From the NCBI RefSeq assembly GCF_039521565.1, contig NZ_BAAACP010000001.1:186001-250000 (forward strand): a DNA stretch of 64,000 bases, in the 5' to 3' direction. Origin of the DNA: Paraclostridium tenue (GTDB taxonomy: Bacteria > Bacillota > Clostridia > Peptostreptococcales > Peptostreptococcaceae). The translations under genes were made by a program, and so were the position numbers. A model generated the notes under the pieces. The model ran no database searches. It was given only the letters and a program-made list of their open reading frames with translations, and had not been told where the DNA came from. Positions 17,178 to 26,280 of this stretch are shown one piece after another (positions within the stretch are counted from its first letter, which is position 1; every line of letters starts with the position of its first letter).

Positions 17178-18179
17178 ATGAAATCTATTGATTTTAACAA
17201 ATTAAGAAAAAATATTAATGTTCATATTGATAAACAATTAGTAAATAAATCTAGAAGAGAAGAAAATAGTTTAAAAGCAATTAAAAGTTACATATCTTTT
17301 GACGTAGATAAGAATTTAAATGTAGTAAAAGATTTAAATCTTAATAATATAAAATTTAAAAATATTAACTTTGAAAGTATTGAATTTAAAAATTGCAGTT
17401 TTGAAAATAATATCTTTATAAATTGTAAATTTAATAAATTAAGTTTTATTAATTGCAATATGCAACATGCAATATTTAAAGATTTAAATATTGTAAAATT
17501 AACTACAGACTATAGTATTTTAAAAAAAAGTATAATATCAAAGTGCAATATAAATAAAATGATGGTTAAAGACTGTGATCTTAAATCTTTTAAATTTATT
17601 GAATCTAATATTAATTATTTTGAATTTGATGATAGTTTAGTAAGTCGATTTAATGAAGAAACTTTTTTTGATAAGTCAGGTTTCAAAAATCAAGAAAATA
17701 GTTATAAATTTTTTAGAGATATAGCTTACAAATTTCAGCAAAATAACTTATTAAATCATTATGGAGAGTATTTTTATATATACAAAAATATAGAACGAAA
17801 TACTTTAAAAGGGCTAAGTAAATTTAAATCTATTGCTTTTTGGTTAATATGTGGTTATGGAGAAAGACCTACTTATGCTCTTATAACTTCATTAGAATTA
17901 ATATTTATATTTACTATTTTATACTTGGCATTTGGGCTTAGTTTGGAAAATGAAATTATATCATATACACAAATATATTTAGAAAATAAGCCACTTACTT
18001 TAGCGATAAATGATTTTATAAGAGCATTTCATTTTAGTATAGTAACTTTTACTACAGTAGGGTATGGAGATGTAACGCCAATAGGACATAGTATATTATT
18101 ATCTGGAGTAGAAATGTTTTTGGGGGTTACTATGGTTGGAATTTGGACAGCCACTTTAGCTAGAAAAATAAATAGGTAA
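17178..18179 (+). CDS. Pentapeptide-repeat/potassium-channel fusion protein
   Basis: A 333-residue protein; the ATG at 17178 follows TTTGGAG (a TTG at 17166 overlaps this RBS). Residues about 35–150 are built of degenerate five-residue repeats (NIKFKNINFESIEFK, CSFENN, CKFNKLSF), which form a right-handed quadrilateral helix. After a linker come a transmembrane helix (TSLELIFIFTILYLAFGL), a pore helix and the K+ selectivity filter TTVGYGD (Thr-Val-Gly-Tyr-Gly at 293–297), and a last transmembrane helix. It is therefore a two-TM K+ channel with a cytoplasmic pentapeptide-repeat N-domain as possible sensor or scaffold. The channel assignment is strong; the gating signal is unknown. Confidence 0.8.
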   Translation: MKSIDFNKLRKNINVHIDKQLVNKSRREENSLKAIKSYISFDVDKNLNVVKDLNLNNIKFKNINFESIEFKNCSFENNIFINCKFNKLSFINCNMQHAIFKDLNIVKLTTDYSILKKSIISKCNINKMMVKDCDLKSFKFIESNINYFEFDDSLVSRFNEETFFDKSGFKNQENSYKFFRDIAYKFQQNNLLNHYGEYFYIYKNIERNTLKGLSKFKSIAFWLICGYGERPTYALITSLELIFIFTILYLAFGLSLENEIISYTQIYLENKPLTLAINDFIRAFHFSIVTFTTVGYGDVTPIGHSILLSGVEMFLGVTMVGIWTATLARKINR

Positions 18180-18612
18180 TAAATTTGCTGGATTTATAGA
18201 TACATGACCTACATGGGATGCTAATAAAAAATAAGTGAGAAGCTAAGTTATATCAAGTATAAAAAGATTTTTCTTATATGAAAAATATAAAATTATAACA
18301 AAAGAAACTTTAATTATAAATAAAAGAAAAAATACAATAGACCGTCAGATGGAGTATCATAAGTTTTATAATATCAAGTCTACTACAAAATCTAATAAGT
18401 TCTCAAAAATTTCAATACAATAATTTTTATAGAGAGAAAGGTCCATGAAAAACATAATTATAAAAACAGTAATTAAATAAAATATTATATATATGAAAAA
18501 GTGGGTAATTATTGAAATATTACATTAAGTACCATTTTTATTACAATAAATTAACTACTACTATAGAAATATATAGTGTATACTTAGTCTAATAAAGAAA
18601 GGTGATGATAGA
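18180..18612. other. AT-rich intergenic region, no gene seen
   Basis: About 430 bases with stops in all frames. It starts with a less AT-rich patch (18180–18245) that could be a gene remnant, but no similarity is recognisable. The promoter of the VanZ-like gene presumably lies in the last 100 bases. Confidence 0.5.
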
Positions 18613-19155
18613 ATGAAAAAGCTATTATGTTTAATGCTAGTAGTTTTAACTATGGGAACTATGTATTATTTTTCTAGCCAAAAAGGTGATGTATCTACGG
18701 TTCAATCAGATACAGCAGTTAGCGTCATAGATCAGATAAGAAATGAAGTTACACTAAAAGATCATAGATTAATAAGTATTAAAGAAAAAGTATTTAATGT
18801 ACTTAAACAATATGGTAGTAAGGGGTACATAGTAAGAAAGTTAGCACATTTTAGTATATATGCTTGTATAGGAGCTTCTATAAGTTTATTTATATATGTT
18901 CTTAGTAAAAGAATATATATATCTAGTGTAGTGGCTATGATAGCAAGTATTTCATATGCATATTATGATGAGATGCGACAATTATCTGTAGCAGGAAGAT
19001 CTGGAAACATGAAAGATGTCTTAATTGATTCTACTGGAGCTTTAACTGGAGTTTTGATATTACTTATTATAATAGTTGTTTTTAAAGGAATAAGAGGATT
19101 TTTAAATTTTTTATTTAAAAAGAACAAAGATGAGGAATATAAAGAAAATGTATAA
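18613..19155 (+). CDS. VanZ-like membrane protein
   Basis: A 180-residue protein starting with a hydrophobic segment (LLCLMLVVLTMGTMYYFSS). RKLAHFSIYACIGAS is the VanZ-family signature, followed by two more membrane helices with YAYYDEMRQLSVAGRSGNMKD between them, a conserved acidic loop motif, and a final helix. VanZ gives low-level teicoplanin resistance in enterococci, but most VanZ-domain proteins have unknown function. The RBS AAAGGTGATG precedes the ATG. It is monocistronic and is closed by a terminator. Confidence 0.85.
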   Translation: MKKLLCLMLVVLTMGTMYYFSSQKGDVSTVQSDTAVSVIDQIRNEVTLKDHRLISIKEKVFNVLKQYGSKGYIVRKLAHFSIYACIGASISLFIYVLSKRIYISSVVAMIASISYAYYDEMRQLSVAGRSGNMKDVLIDSTGALTGVLILLIIIVVFKGIRGFLNFLFKKNKDEEYKENV

Positions 19156-19184
19156 AAAAGGACCTTTAAAGGGTCCTTTTTAAT
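19155..19184 (+). terminator. Bidirectional terminator
   Basis: AAAAGGACC and GGTCCTTTTT flank a short loop between convergent genes. The poly-A left flank would act as the U-tract for the minus-strand HAD gene. Confidence 0.8.
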
Positions 19185-19195
19185 TACTTTTATCT

Positions 19196-20005
19196 TTATA
19201 ATATAAAGTCAGTTATAACTTTGGCAACACCATGATTATTATTAGTCTCAGTAACATGATTTGCAATTTCTTTTATACTATCTCTAGCATTACCCATTGC
19301 AACACCGAGTCCTGCAAAATCTATCATATGTCTATCATTTTCTTCATCTCCAACAGCTATAACTTCTGATGGATTAATACCTAATTTATCGCATAAAGCT
19401 TTAAGACCTGAACCTTTATTAACTTTCTTATTTAAAAATTCTAAGAAAAATGGAGCAGAACGAACTATTGTATACTTATCATGAAACTCTTTTGGAATTT
19501 TTGGTATTATATCTTCTATAATCTCTGGCTCGTCAACAAGCATAATTTTACAGAAAGTTATATCAGAGTTTATTTCAGATTCATCCATAGAGATTACTGG
19601 TATATTATTAAGTTTAGATTCATGAACACTATACTTAGGGACTTCAGCATAAGGAATAACTAAAGAATCTGGAGTGTTTATATGAATTTTTATATCGTGT
19701 TTTTTAGCTAATTCATTATATATATAATCGAAATCTTCATGGCTCATTTCTATATTAGAAATAACATCTTGAGAAGTAATTTCTTGAACAAGACCTCCAT
19801 TAAAAGTAACCACATAATTTTCTTCATCATTTAATTTTAATTCTTTTAATAAAGATTGAACTCCAGGAAGAGGTCTTCCTGTAGATAAAACAACCTTAAC
19901 ACCTTTTTCTTTAGCTTTTTGTATTGCATTAAATACTTCATCAGTAACTTTTTTCTCACTATTAAGCAAAGTACCGTCTATGTCTAAAGCGATTAGTTTA
20001 TACAT
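19196..20005 (-). CDS. Cof-type HAD-IIB family phosphatase
   Basis: A 269-residue hydrolase. Motif I is ALDIDGTLLNS (nucleophile Asp8, Asp10), motif II is VLSTGRP, and motifs III/IV are GSGLKALC and AVGDEENDRHMI. The C2-type cap (residues about 85–190) marks subclass IIB, whose members remove phosphate from sugar phosphates, nucleotides or flavin precursors. The RBS GGGAGGAA precedes the ATG. It is monocistronic. The substrate cannot be predicted. Confidence 0.9.
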   Translation of the reverse strand: MYKLIALDIDGTLLNSEKKVTDEVFNAIQKAKEKGVKVVLSTGRPLPGVQSLLKELKLNDEENYVVTFNGGLVQEITSQDVISNIEMSHEDFDYIYNELAKKHDIKIHINTPDSLVIPYAEVPKYSVHESKLNNIPVISMDESEINSDITFCKIMLVDEPEIIEDIIPKIPKEFHDKYTIVRSAPFFLEFLNKKVNKGSGLKALCDKLGINPSEVIAVGDEENDRHMIDFAGLGVAMGNARDSIKEIANHVTETNNNHGVAKVITDFIL

Positions 20006-20263
20006 TAAATTCCTCCCAATATACTATTTTGATTTGCTAAATACAGTTTATATTATATAGAAAATTATATCAATAGTTATAAATGGAGATATTCATAAAT
20101 TAAGGTTTATAGCTCAATTGACTTTGAATTACTACTATAGTAAAGTAGGGATTGAAAGATATATAGAAAAAATTTACAATAATGAAGCTATTATTTTATT
20201 AGAAATTACATAAGATAATAATTATTAATATATGTAATTAATTTTAAAGATAGGAGTGATAAA
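20006..20263. other. Divergent intergenic region
   Basis: It carries the promoters of the minus-strand HAD gene and the plus-strand oligopeptidase. No structured element or open frame of note is seen. Confidence 0.4.
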
Positions 20264-21958
20264 ATGAAGTTCAGTGAATTTAAATATGAAAGACCTGATT
20301 ATAGCAGGATAAGAATACAATTTGAAGATTTAGTAAAAGCCATGGAAAATAGTAAAAGCTATGAAGAATTAAAGAAAAATATTGATGAAATAAATAAATT
20401 AAGAAACCATATAGAGAGTATGGCTACTTTAGTATCTATAAGATACAGTATAAATACAGCAGATGAATTTTATGAAAAAGAAAAAGAATATTGGGATGAA
20501 AACGGACCTCACTATGAAGAATTAAATTCTTTATTTTATAAGCAGATAGTAAACTCTAAGTTTAAAGAGGAACTTACTAAAGATTTAGGGAAGCAATTTA
20601 TGTCAATAGCAGATTATTCTCTACAAGCATTTTCAAAAGAAATAATAAGTGAGTTACAAGAAGAAAACAAGCTTGCATCTGAATATACTAAACTTTTAGC
20701 ATCAGCTAAGATTCCTTTTGATGGAGAAGAAAGAAACCTTTCAGGACTTGGACCATATATGACATCTCAATTTAGAGATGAAAGAGAAAAAGCATCTAAA
20801 GCATATTATGGATATTTTGAAGAAAATGAAGAAAGATTTGATGAAATATTTGATAAATTAGTTAAGCTAAGACATAAGATGGCTAAAAAATTAGGTTTTG
20901 ATAATTTTGTGCAATTAGGCTATATAAGAATGTTAAGAACTGATTACAATTCAGAAATGGTAGCTAAGTTTAGAAAACAAGTAAGTGATTACATAGTACC
21001 TGTTGCATCTAAGCTATATGATAGACAAAAACAAAGATTAGGACTTCAACAGCTTAGATACTTTGATGAAAACTTTGAGTTTAATAGTGGAAATGCAAAA
21101 CCTAAGGGAGATTCTCAGTTTATAATGAATAATGGTAGATTAATGTATTCTGAGTTATCAAAAGAAACTGATGAGTTCTTTAAGTATATGCTTGAACATG
21201 AATTAATGGATTTAGAAACTAAAAAAGGTAAAGGTGCTGGAGGATATTGTACTTATATACCAGATTATAAAGCTCCATTTATATTTTCAAATTTCAACTC
21301 AACAGCAGATGATATAGATGTATTAACTCATGAAGCTGGACATGCTTTCCAAGTTTATATGTCTAGATGGATAGAAATACCTGATATAAATTTCCCAACA
21401 TATGAAAGTTGTGAAATACATTCTATGAGTATGGAATTTATAACTTGGCCTTGGATGGAACTATTCTTTAAAGAAGATACTGATAAATACAAATTCACTC
21501 ATTTAGGTAGTGCTATTAAGTTTATACCTTATGGAGTTTTAGTAGATGAATTCCAACATATAATATATGAAAATCCTAATATGACCAAAGAAGAAAGAAA
21601 GCTTGTATGGAGAGATTTAGAAAATAAATATCAACCACACAAAAACTATGAAGGTAATGATCTTCTTGAAAGAGGTGGATGGTGGTTTAAGCAAGGACAT
21701 ATATTTAAAAACCCATTCTATTATATAGATTATACTCTTGCTCAAATATGTGCTTTACAATTCTGGAAAAAGATGAGAGAAGATAGAAAGTCAGGTTGGC
21801 AAGATTATTTAAATATATGTAAAATTGGTGGAACTAAATCTTTCTTAGATATAGTAAAAGAAGCTAATTTAATATCTCCATTTGAAGAAGGCTGTGTAAG
21901 TAGTGTTATAGGAACTATAAATGAATATCTTGAATCTATAGATGATAAAAACTTATAA
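20264..21958 (+). CDS. M3-family oligoendopeptidase (PepF type)
   Basis: A 564-residue cytoplasmic zinc metallopeptidase with the HExxH-type site THEAGHAFQVY (His356, Glu357, His360) and the downstream Glu region YESCEIHSMSMEF typical of M3. It cleaves short peptides, which would feed amino acids to the Stickland pathways encoded on both sides. The RBS TAGGAGTGAT precedes the ATG. No signal peptide is present. No clear terminator follows; about 250 AT-rich bases separate it from the grd promoter. Confidence 0.92.
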   Translation: MKFSEFKYERPDYSRIRIQFEDLVKAMENSKSYEELKKNIDEINKLRNHIESMATLVSIRYSINTADEFYEKEKEYWDENGPHYEELNSLFYKQIVNSKFKEELTKDLGKQFMSIADYSLQAFSKEIISELQEENKLASEYTKLLASAKIPFDGEERNLSGLGPYMTSQFRDEREKASKAYYGYFEENEERFDEIFDKLVKLRHKMAKKLGFDNFVQLGYIRMLRTDYNSEMVAKFRKQVSDYIVPVASKLYDRQKQRLGLQQLRYFDENFEFNSGNAKPKGDSQFIMNNGRLMYSELSKETDEFFKYMLEHELMDLETKKGKGAGGYCTYIPDYKAPFIFSNFNSTADDIDVLTHEAGHAFQVYMSRWIEIPDINFPTYESCEIHSMSMEFITWPWMELFFKEDTDKYKFTHLGSAIKFIPYGVLVDEFQHIIYENPNMTKEERKLVWRDLENKYQPHKNYEGNDLLERGGWWFKQGHIFKNPFYYIDYTLAQICALQFWKKMREDRKSGWQDYLNICKIGGTKSFLDIVKEANLISPFEEGCVSSVIGTINEYLESIDDKNL

Positions 21959-22214
21959 AAATATTCAAGAATTAAAAGACCTATATTTAGAACTTATGAT
22001 ATGGTATAAGAAAACAAATTTTAAATTAAAAATAAAAATTAGAAAAGTAGGAATATTTATAAAAATATAGAATAAATATAAGTCGTAAGGATGAATTAAA
22101 TTGTATACAAAAAAACATGGATAATAGCTATTTCAAAGAATTGAGCAATATCAATACTTTGACAAAAAAAGGACAATTAAAACAAAAAAACTTAAAAAAA
22201 TATTTAAAAAACTG

Positions 22215-22243
22215 TTGTATATATTTACCAACGTAGATATAAT
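22215..22243 (+). promoter_or_regulatory. Predicted sigma-A promoter of the grd operon
   Basis: TTGTAT (22215–22220) and TATAAT (22238–22243) are separated by exactly 17 bases. Transcription would begin near 22250, just ahead of the glycine riboswitch. Confidence 0.75.
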
Positions 22244-22304
22244 GTAATTAAGAAATACAAAGCAACAAAGGGGTTAGACAAAACTGAAAATCAAACCGTT
22301 TGAA

Positions 22305-22479
22305 GGTTAAGGGAGACAACTTCTAATATGGGGATATTAGAGGTGACCGAAGGGACAAACTTAAATTTATCCCAAAAAAATTTAAGTGAAATTCTCAGGT
22401 AAAAGGACTTTAACTGGACGGATCTCTGAAAAGTAATTTGACAGGGAACTAAGTGGGGACTTAGTTTCCTGTTTTTTAG
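22305..22479 (+). promoter_or_regulatory. Glycine riboswitch with expression platform
   Basis: The core matches the glycine aptamer: GGGAGA at 22311, GACCGAAGGGACAAAC at 22345, and TCTCAGGTAAAAGGAC near 22393, closed by GGATCTCTG at 22420. Only one aptamer copy is evident, so it is a singlet rather than a tandem. It is followed directly by a terminator hairpin (22441–22478). By analogy with characterised examples, bound glycine would prevent termination and switch on the glycine reductase genes. Position and sequence make the call strong; the direction of control is inferred. Confidence 0.88.
22441..22478 (+). terminator. Riboswitch-controlled terminator
   Basis: ACAGGGAACTAAGT pairs with ACTTAGTTTCCTGT (one mismatch or G·U) around GGGG, then six T. 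It lies between the glycine aptamer and grdX. Confidence 0.85.
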
Positions 22480-22515
22480 TTTAACAAAAGAAACTTTGAA
22501 AGTGAGTGTAGACCT

Positions 22516-22887
22516 ATGTTAATAATCACTAATAATCCTATGGTTGAGGAAAACGTTAAAGATGAAGAGGTTTTAATGTTAGATAAAGACTATATAGGAA
22601 CACTAAAACATTGCAGAGATTTAGTTCATGAGGGGTATGAGCTATTATCACATCCGCTTTATGGGAGCGTAAAACCCAATGAGACACCATATCGTACAGT
22701 CATAATGAAAAAGGGGAAATCTTTAGACACAAATTCATTAACTTTAATTGAAGATGCAATAGAAACAGCACAAAAATTTAAAAACAACAAAGCTACTCCT
22801 TTATGGACTGAAAGAGTTTTAGACGATTTCAGAGTAATAGATTTTGATATAATGAGAAATACAATTCAAAGAATGCAATATGCATAA
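22516..22887 (+). CDS. grdX: GrdX, glycine reductase operon protein
   Basis: A 123-residue protein that is regularly the first gene of grd operons in Clostridia. Its molecular function is unknown. Recognisable segments are MLIITNNPMV at the start and HPLYGSVKPNETPYRTVIM in the middle. No membrane segment, signal or Cys motif is present. Translation starts after a weak AGTGAG. It lies right behind the riboswitch terminator, so it is the first cistron controlled by glycine. Confidence 0.88.
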   Translation: MLIITNNPMVEENVKDEEVLMLDKDYIGTLKHCRDLVHEGYELLSHPLYGSVKPNETPYRTVIMKKGKSLDTNSLTLIEDAIETAQKFKNNKATPLWTERVLDDFRVIDFDIMRNTIQRMQYA

Positions 22888-22930
22888 ACTTTGATGTATA
22901 TATATTAATAAAAACAGGGGGTCGTAGGTT

Positions 22931-23893
22931 ATGGAAAATTTATATGACATAGTCATAATAGGTTGTGGACCTGCAGGTCTTGCAGCTGGCCTTTACGGTG
23001 CAAGAGCTAAAATGAAGACTTTAATACTTGAAAAAGGTAAAACAGGTGGTCAAATAGTTATAACTCATGAAGTTGCTAACTACCCAGGTTCTATAGAAAA
23101 TGCTACTGGACCAAGTTTAATAGCAAGAATGGTAGAACAATGCAAAGAGTTTGGAGCTGAAATAGTTAGAGATGCTATAGTTGATACTGAATTAGATGGT
23201 GATATAAAAGTATTAAAAGGTGAAAAAGGTGAGTACAGAGCTAAGGCTGTTATAATAGCTACTGGAGCTACTCCTAAGAAATTAGGATGCCCTGGAGAAA
23301 AAGAGTTAACAGGTAAAGGAGTTTCTTACTGTGCTACATGTGATGCTGACTTCTTCGAAGACTTTGAAGTATTCGTAGTTGGTGGAGGAGACAGTGCAAT
23401 AGAAGAAGCACTATACTTAACTAAATTTGCTAGAAAAGTTACTATAGTACATAGAAGACAAGGATTTAGATGTGCTAAATCTATAGAAGAAAAAGCTAGA
23501 GCTAATGATAAGATAGAATTCTTATTAGATACAGTAATAGAAGAAATAAAAGGTGATGGATTAGTTGAATCTGTAGTATTTAAAAATACTCAAACTGGTG
23601 AAACTAATGAATACTTCGCTGATGAAGAAGATGGAACAATGGGAATATTCATATTTGTAGGATTTGATTCTCAAACTGAACTATTCAAAGGTAAAGTAGA
23701 CATGGATGAGCGTGGATACATAAAAACTGATGATAATATGCTTACAAATATACCAGGTGTATTTGCAGCAGGGGATTGTAGAGTAAAATCTTTAAGACAA
23801 GTTGTTACAGCTACTGCTGATGGGGCTATAGCTGCTGTTACAGCTGAAAAATATATAGAAGCAAATTTTGAAGAAGAAGTTACTAATTGCTAA
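22931..23893 (+). CDS. trxB: Thioredoxin reductase of the glycine reductase system
   Basis: A 320-residue flavoprotein. The FAD-binding motif is GCGPAG (residues 11–16), the redox-active disulfide is CATC (134–137), and the nucleotide-binding loop is GGGDSA (151–156). GVFAAGDCR closes the FAD domain. It recycles thioredoxin for glycine reductase; grd-linked reductases may use electron donors other than NADPH, which the sequence does not settle. The RBS AGGGGGTCG precedes the ATG. A structured RNA element begins at its stop codon. Confidence 0.95.
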   Translation: MENLYDIVIIGCGPAGLAAGLYGARAKMKTLILEKGKTGGQIVITHEVANYPGSIENATGPSLIARMVEQCKEFGAEIVRDAIVDTELDGDIKVLKGEKGEYRAKAVIIATGATPKKLGCPGEKELTGKGVSYCATCDADFFEDFEVFVVGGGDSAIEEALYLTKFARKVTIVHRRQGFRCAKSIEEKARANDKIEFLLDTVIEEIKGDGLVESVVFKNTQTGETNEYFADEEDGTMGIFIFVGFDSQTELFKGKVDMDERGYIKTDDNMLTNIPGVFAAGDCRVKSLRQVVTATADGAIAAVTAEKYIEANFEEEVTNC

Positions 23894-23963
23894 GGTACTT
23901 TTACTAAGGTTATCGGGGGATGATGTTTAGGTAAAGCTTAGACATTACTTAGGACGGTACTTT
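23892..23963 (+). promoter_or_regulatory. Structured RNA element between trxB and trxA
   Basis: Three stacked helices can form. P1 is AAGGTAC/GTACTTT (23892–23898 with 23957–23963). P2 is CTAAG/CTTAG (23904–23908 with 23948–23952). P3 is an 11-bp stem (23921–23931 with 23937–23947, three G·U) with a TAAAG loop. P2 and P3 are contiguous on the 3' side and leave a 12-base purine-rich loop on the 5' side. There is no U-tract, so it is not a terminator. Its function is unknown. Confidence 0.55.
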
Positions 23964-24038
23964 AAAAAATTATAATAGCTAATAATATATTTAAAAAATA
24001 TATTAAAATATATAAAATCCAATAAGGGGGATTTAGAA

Positions 24039-24356
24039 ATGATAGCATTAGAAAAAAACACATTCGATCCAGAAGTTTTAGAAGCTGAAGGGTTAGTTTT
24101 AGTTGATTTCTGGAGTCAAGGTTGTGAACCTTGTAAAGCATTACTTCCTGATATAGAAAGATTTGCAGAAATGTATGGGGAAAATATAAAATTCTGTAAA
24201 TTTGATACTACTAAAGCAAGAAGAGTTGCTATAAGAGAGAAGGTTTTAGGTCTTCCAACTATAGCTATATACAAAGATGGGGCTAAAATAGACGAAGTAA
24301 CTAAGGATGATGCAACAGTTGCTAATATAGAAGCTATGATAAAGAAGTACTTATAA
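24039..24356 (+). CDS. trxA: Thioredoxin with CEPC active site (grd type)
   Basis: A 105-residue thioredoxin fold. The active site is GCEPCK (Cys29, Cys32) instead of the usual WCGPC. Such variant sites, without the Trp, are characteristic of thioredoxins encoded in glycine reductase operons. It delivers electrons from TrxB to the selenoprotein GrdA. The cis-Pro region LGLPTIAIYK is intact. The RBS AAGGGGGAT precedes the ATG. Confidence 0.93.
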   Translation: MIALEKNTFDPEVLEAEGLVLVDFWSQGCEPCKALLPDIERFAEMYGENIKFCKFDTTKARRVAIREKVLGLPTIAIYKDGAKIDEVTKDDATVANIEAMIKKYL

Positions 24357-24422
24357 GAAATTAATGGGGGATATATTTCCCCGTTAAAATAAATTAAGTT
24401 CAAAAAATTAGGGGGTGCCAAT

Positions 24423-25709
24423 ATGCGTCTTGAGTTAGGGAAAATCTTTATAAAAGATGTACAATTTGGAGCAGTAACAGAAGTTAAAGATTCAGTATTA
24501 TACATCAACAAAGAAGAGATGTTAAATGTAATTGGTGGAGATGAGCATATAAAATCAATAGATTTAGATATAGTTCGTCCAGGAGAAAGTGTTAGAATAA
24601 TACCAGTTAAAGACGTTATAGAACCGAGAGTCAAAGTTGAAGGTAAGGGTGGAATATTCCCAGGTGTTATATCTAAAGTAGACACTGTTGGAGAAGGTAG
24701 AACTCACGCACTTAAAAATGTTGGAGTTGTTACAACTGGTAAAATAGTTGGTTTCCAAGAAGGTATAATAGATATGACTGGTCCTGGAGCTGAATATACT
24801 CCATTTTCTAAGTTAAACAACGTAGTTGTTATAGCTGAACCAGTAGATGGATTAAAGCAACATGAACATGAAAAGGCTGTTAGAATGATAGGATTTAAAG
24901 CTGCTACTTACTTAGGACAAGTTGCTAAAGATTTAACTCCAGATGAAGTAGTAACTTATGAAACTAAGCCACTACTTGAGTCAATAGCTGAGTATCCAGA
25001 ACTTCCAAAAGTAGGATATGTATATATGCTTCAAACTCAAGGATTATTACATGATACATATGTATATGGAGTTGACGCTAAGCAAATAGTACCAACTTTA
25101 TTATATCCAACTGAATTAATGGATGGAGCAATAGTAAGTGGTAACTGTGTTTCTGCTTGTGACAAAAACCCAAGTTATGTACACATGAATAACTCAGTAG
25201 TTGAAGACTTATATGCTCAACATGGAAAAGAAATAAACTTTGTAGGTGTTATTATAACTAATGAAAACGTATACTTAGCAGATAAAGAGAGATCTTCTAA
25301 CTGGACTGCTAAATTATGTAAGCAATTAGGACTAGATGCTGTTATAGTATCTCAAGAAGGTTTCGGTAACCCAGATACTGACCTTATAATGAACTGCAAG
25401 AAAATTGAAGGTCAAGGTGTAAAAACTGTTATAGTTACTGATGAGTATGCTGGTAGAGATGGAGCTTCTCAATCATTAGCAGATGCAGATGCTAAAGCAG
25501 ATGCTGTTGTAACAGGAGGAAACGCTAATCAAGTTGTTGTATTACCTAAGATGGATAGAGTAATAGGACATGTTGAGGTTGCTGATGTAATAGCTGGTGG
25601 ATCTGCTGGATCTTTAAAAGAAGATGGATCTATAGTAGCTGAGATACAAGTTATAACTGGAGCTACTAATGAAACAGGATTTGGATTCTTAACTGCTAAA
25701 GGATATTAA
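24423..25709 (+). CDS. grdE: Glycine reductase component B proprotein (alpha/beta), pyruvoyl-forming
   Basis: A 428-residue substrate-binding proprotein. In characterised GrdE the chain is cut autocatalytically before Cys242, which becomes the pyruvoyl group that forms a Schiff base with glycine. Here SGNCVSACDKN places Asn241–Cys242 at exactly that point. With GrdB it forms component PB. The RBS AGGGGGTGCC precedes the ATG. Sequence conservation suggests the glycine-specific rather than the sarcosine- or betaine-specific form; the latter cannot be excluded by eye. Confidence 0.93.
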   Translation: MRLELGKIFIKDVQFGAVTEVKDSVLYINKEEMLNVIGGDEHIKSIDLDIVRPGESVRIIPVKDVIEPRVKVEGKGGIFPGVISKVDTVGEGRTHALKNVGVVTTGKIVGFQEGIIDMTGPGAEYTPFSKLNNVVVIAEPVDGLKQHEHEKAVRMIGFKAATYLGQVAKDLTPDEVVTYETKPLLESIAEYPELPKVGYVYMLQTQGLLHDTYVYGVDAKQIVPTLLYPTELMDGAIVSGNCVSACDKNPSYVHMNNSVVEDLYAQHGKEINFVGVIITNENVYLADKERSSNWTAKLCKQLGLDAVIVSQEGFGNPDTDLIMNCKKIEGQGVKTVIVTDEYAGRDGASQSLADADAKADAVVTGGNANQVVVLPKMDRVIGHVEVADVIAGGSAGSLKEDGSIVAEIQVITGATNETGFGFLTAKGY

Positions 25710-25775
25710 TTTAGGAATAACTTTAAAATTAAAGTTGAATATAAAATAAAAATATAAAGGAAAAGGAGAATTATT

Positions 25776-26255
25776 ATGAGCGTATTAACTAATAAGAAAA
25801 TCATAATAATAGGTGACCGTGATGGTATTCCGGGACCTGCTATAGAAGAGTGTGTAAACACTGTAGAAAATACTGAGATAGTTTTTGCTTCAACAGAATG
25901 TTTTGTCTGAACTGCTGCTGGGGCTATGGACTTAGAAAACCAAAACAGAGTTAAAGAAGCTACTGATAAATTCGGTGCTGAAAATGTTGTGGTTTTACTA
26001 GGTGCTGCTGAAGCCGAAGCTGCAGGTCTTGCAGCTGAAACAGTAACTGCTGGAGATCCAACTTTCGCTGGACCACTTGCTGGTGTTGAGTTAGGATTAG
26101 CTGTTTATCATGTTGTTGAACCAGAAGTAAAAGAATTATTTGATGAGTCAGTTTATGAAGATCAAATAAGTATGATGGAAATGGTTCTTGAAGTTGATGA
26201 AATAGTAGAAGAAATGAACAGTATAAGAGGTCAATTCTGTAAATATAATGCCTAA
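25776..26255 (+). CDS. grdA: Glycine reductase selenoprotein A (Sec45 at UGA)
   Basis: The 159-residue electron-transfer selenoprotein. The start ATG at 25776 follows AAAAGGAGAA. The frame runs through an in-frame TGA at 25908–25910, read as selenocysteine, giving the redox motif Cys42-Phe-Val-Sec45 followed by TAAGAMDLENQ, and ends at TAA 26255. Conventional gene calling would report only a shortened C-terminal frame from 25926. GrdA takes the carboxymethyl group of glycine from GrdB and passes it to component C, being reduced by TrxA. A SECIS hairpin must follow the TGA; I could not draw a convincing one by eye. Host selA/B/C must lie elsewhere. Confidence 0.95.
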
Positions 26256-26280
26256 TCAAATCAAAAGGGGTTGAGATAAG

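Noticed and set aside
25926..26255. Separate 109-residue gene after grdE
   Set aside because: It is the C-terminal part of grdA after the selenocysteine TGA; the full gene starts at 25776 with a good ribosome binding site.
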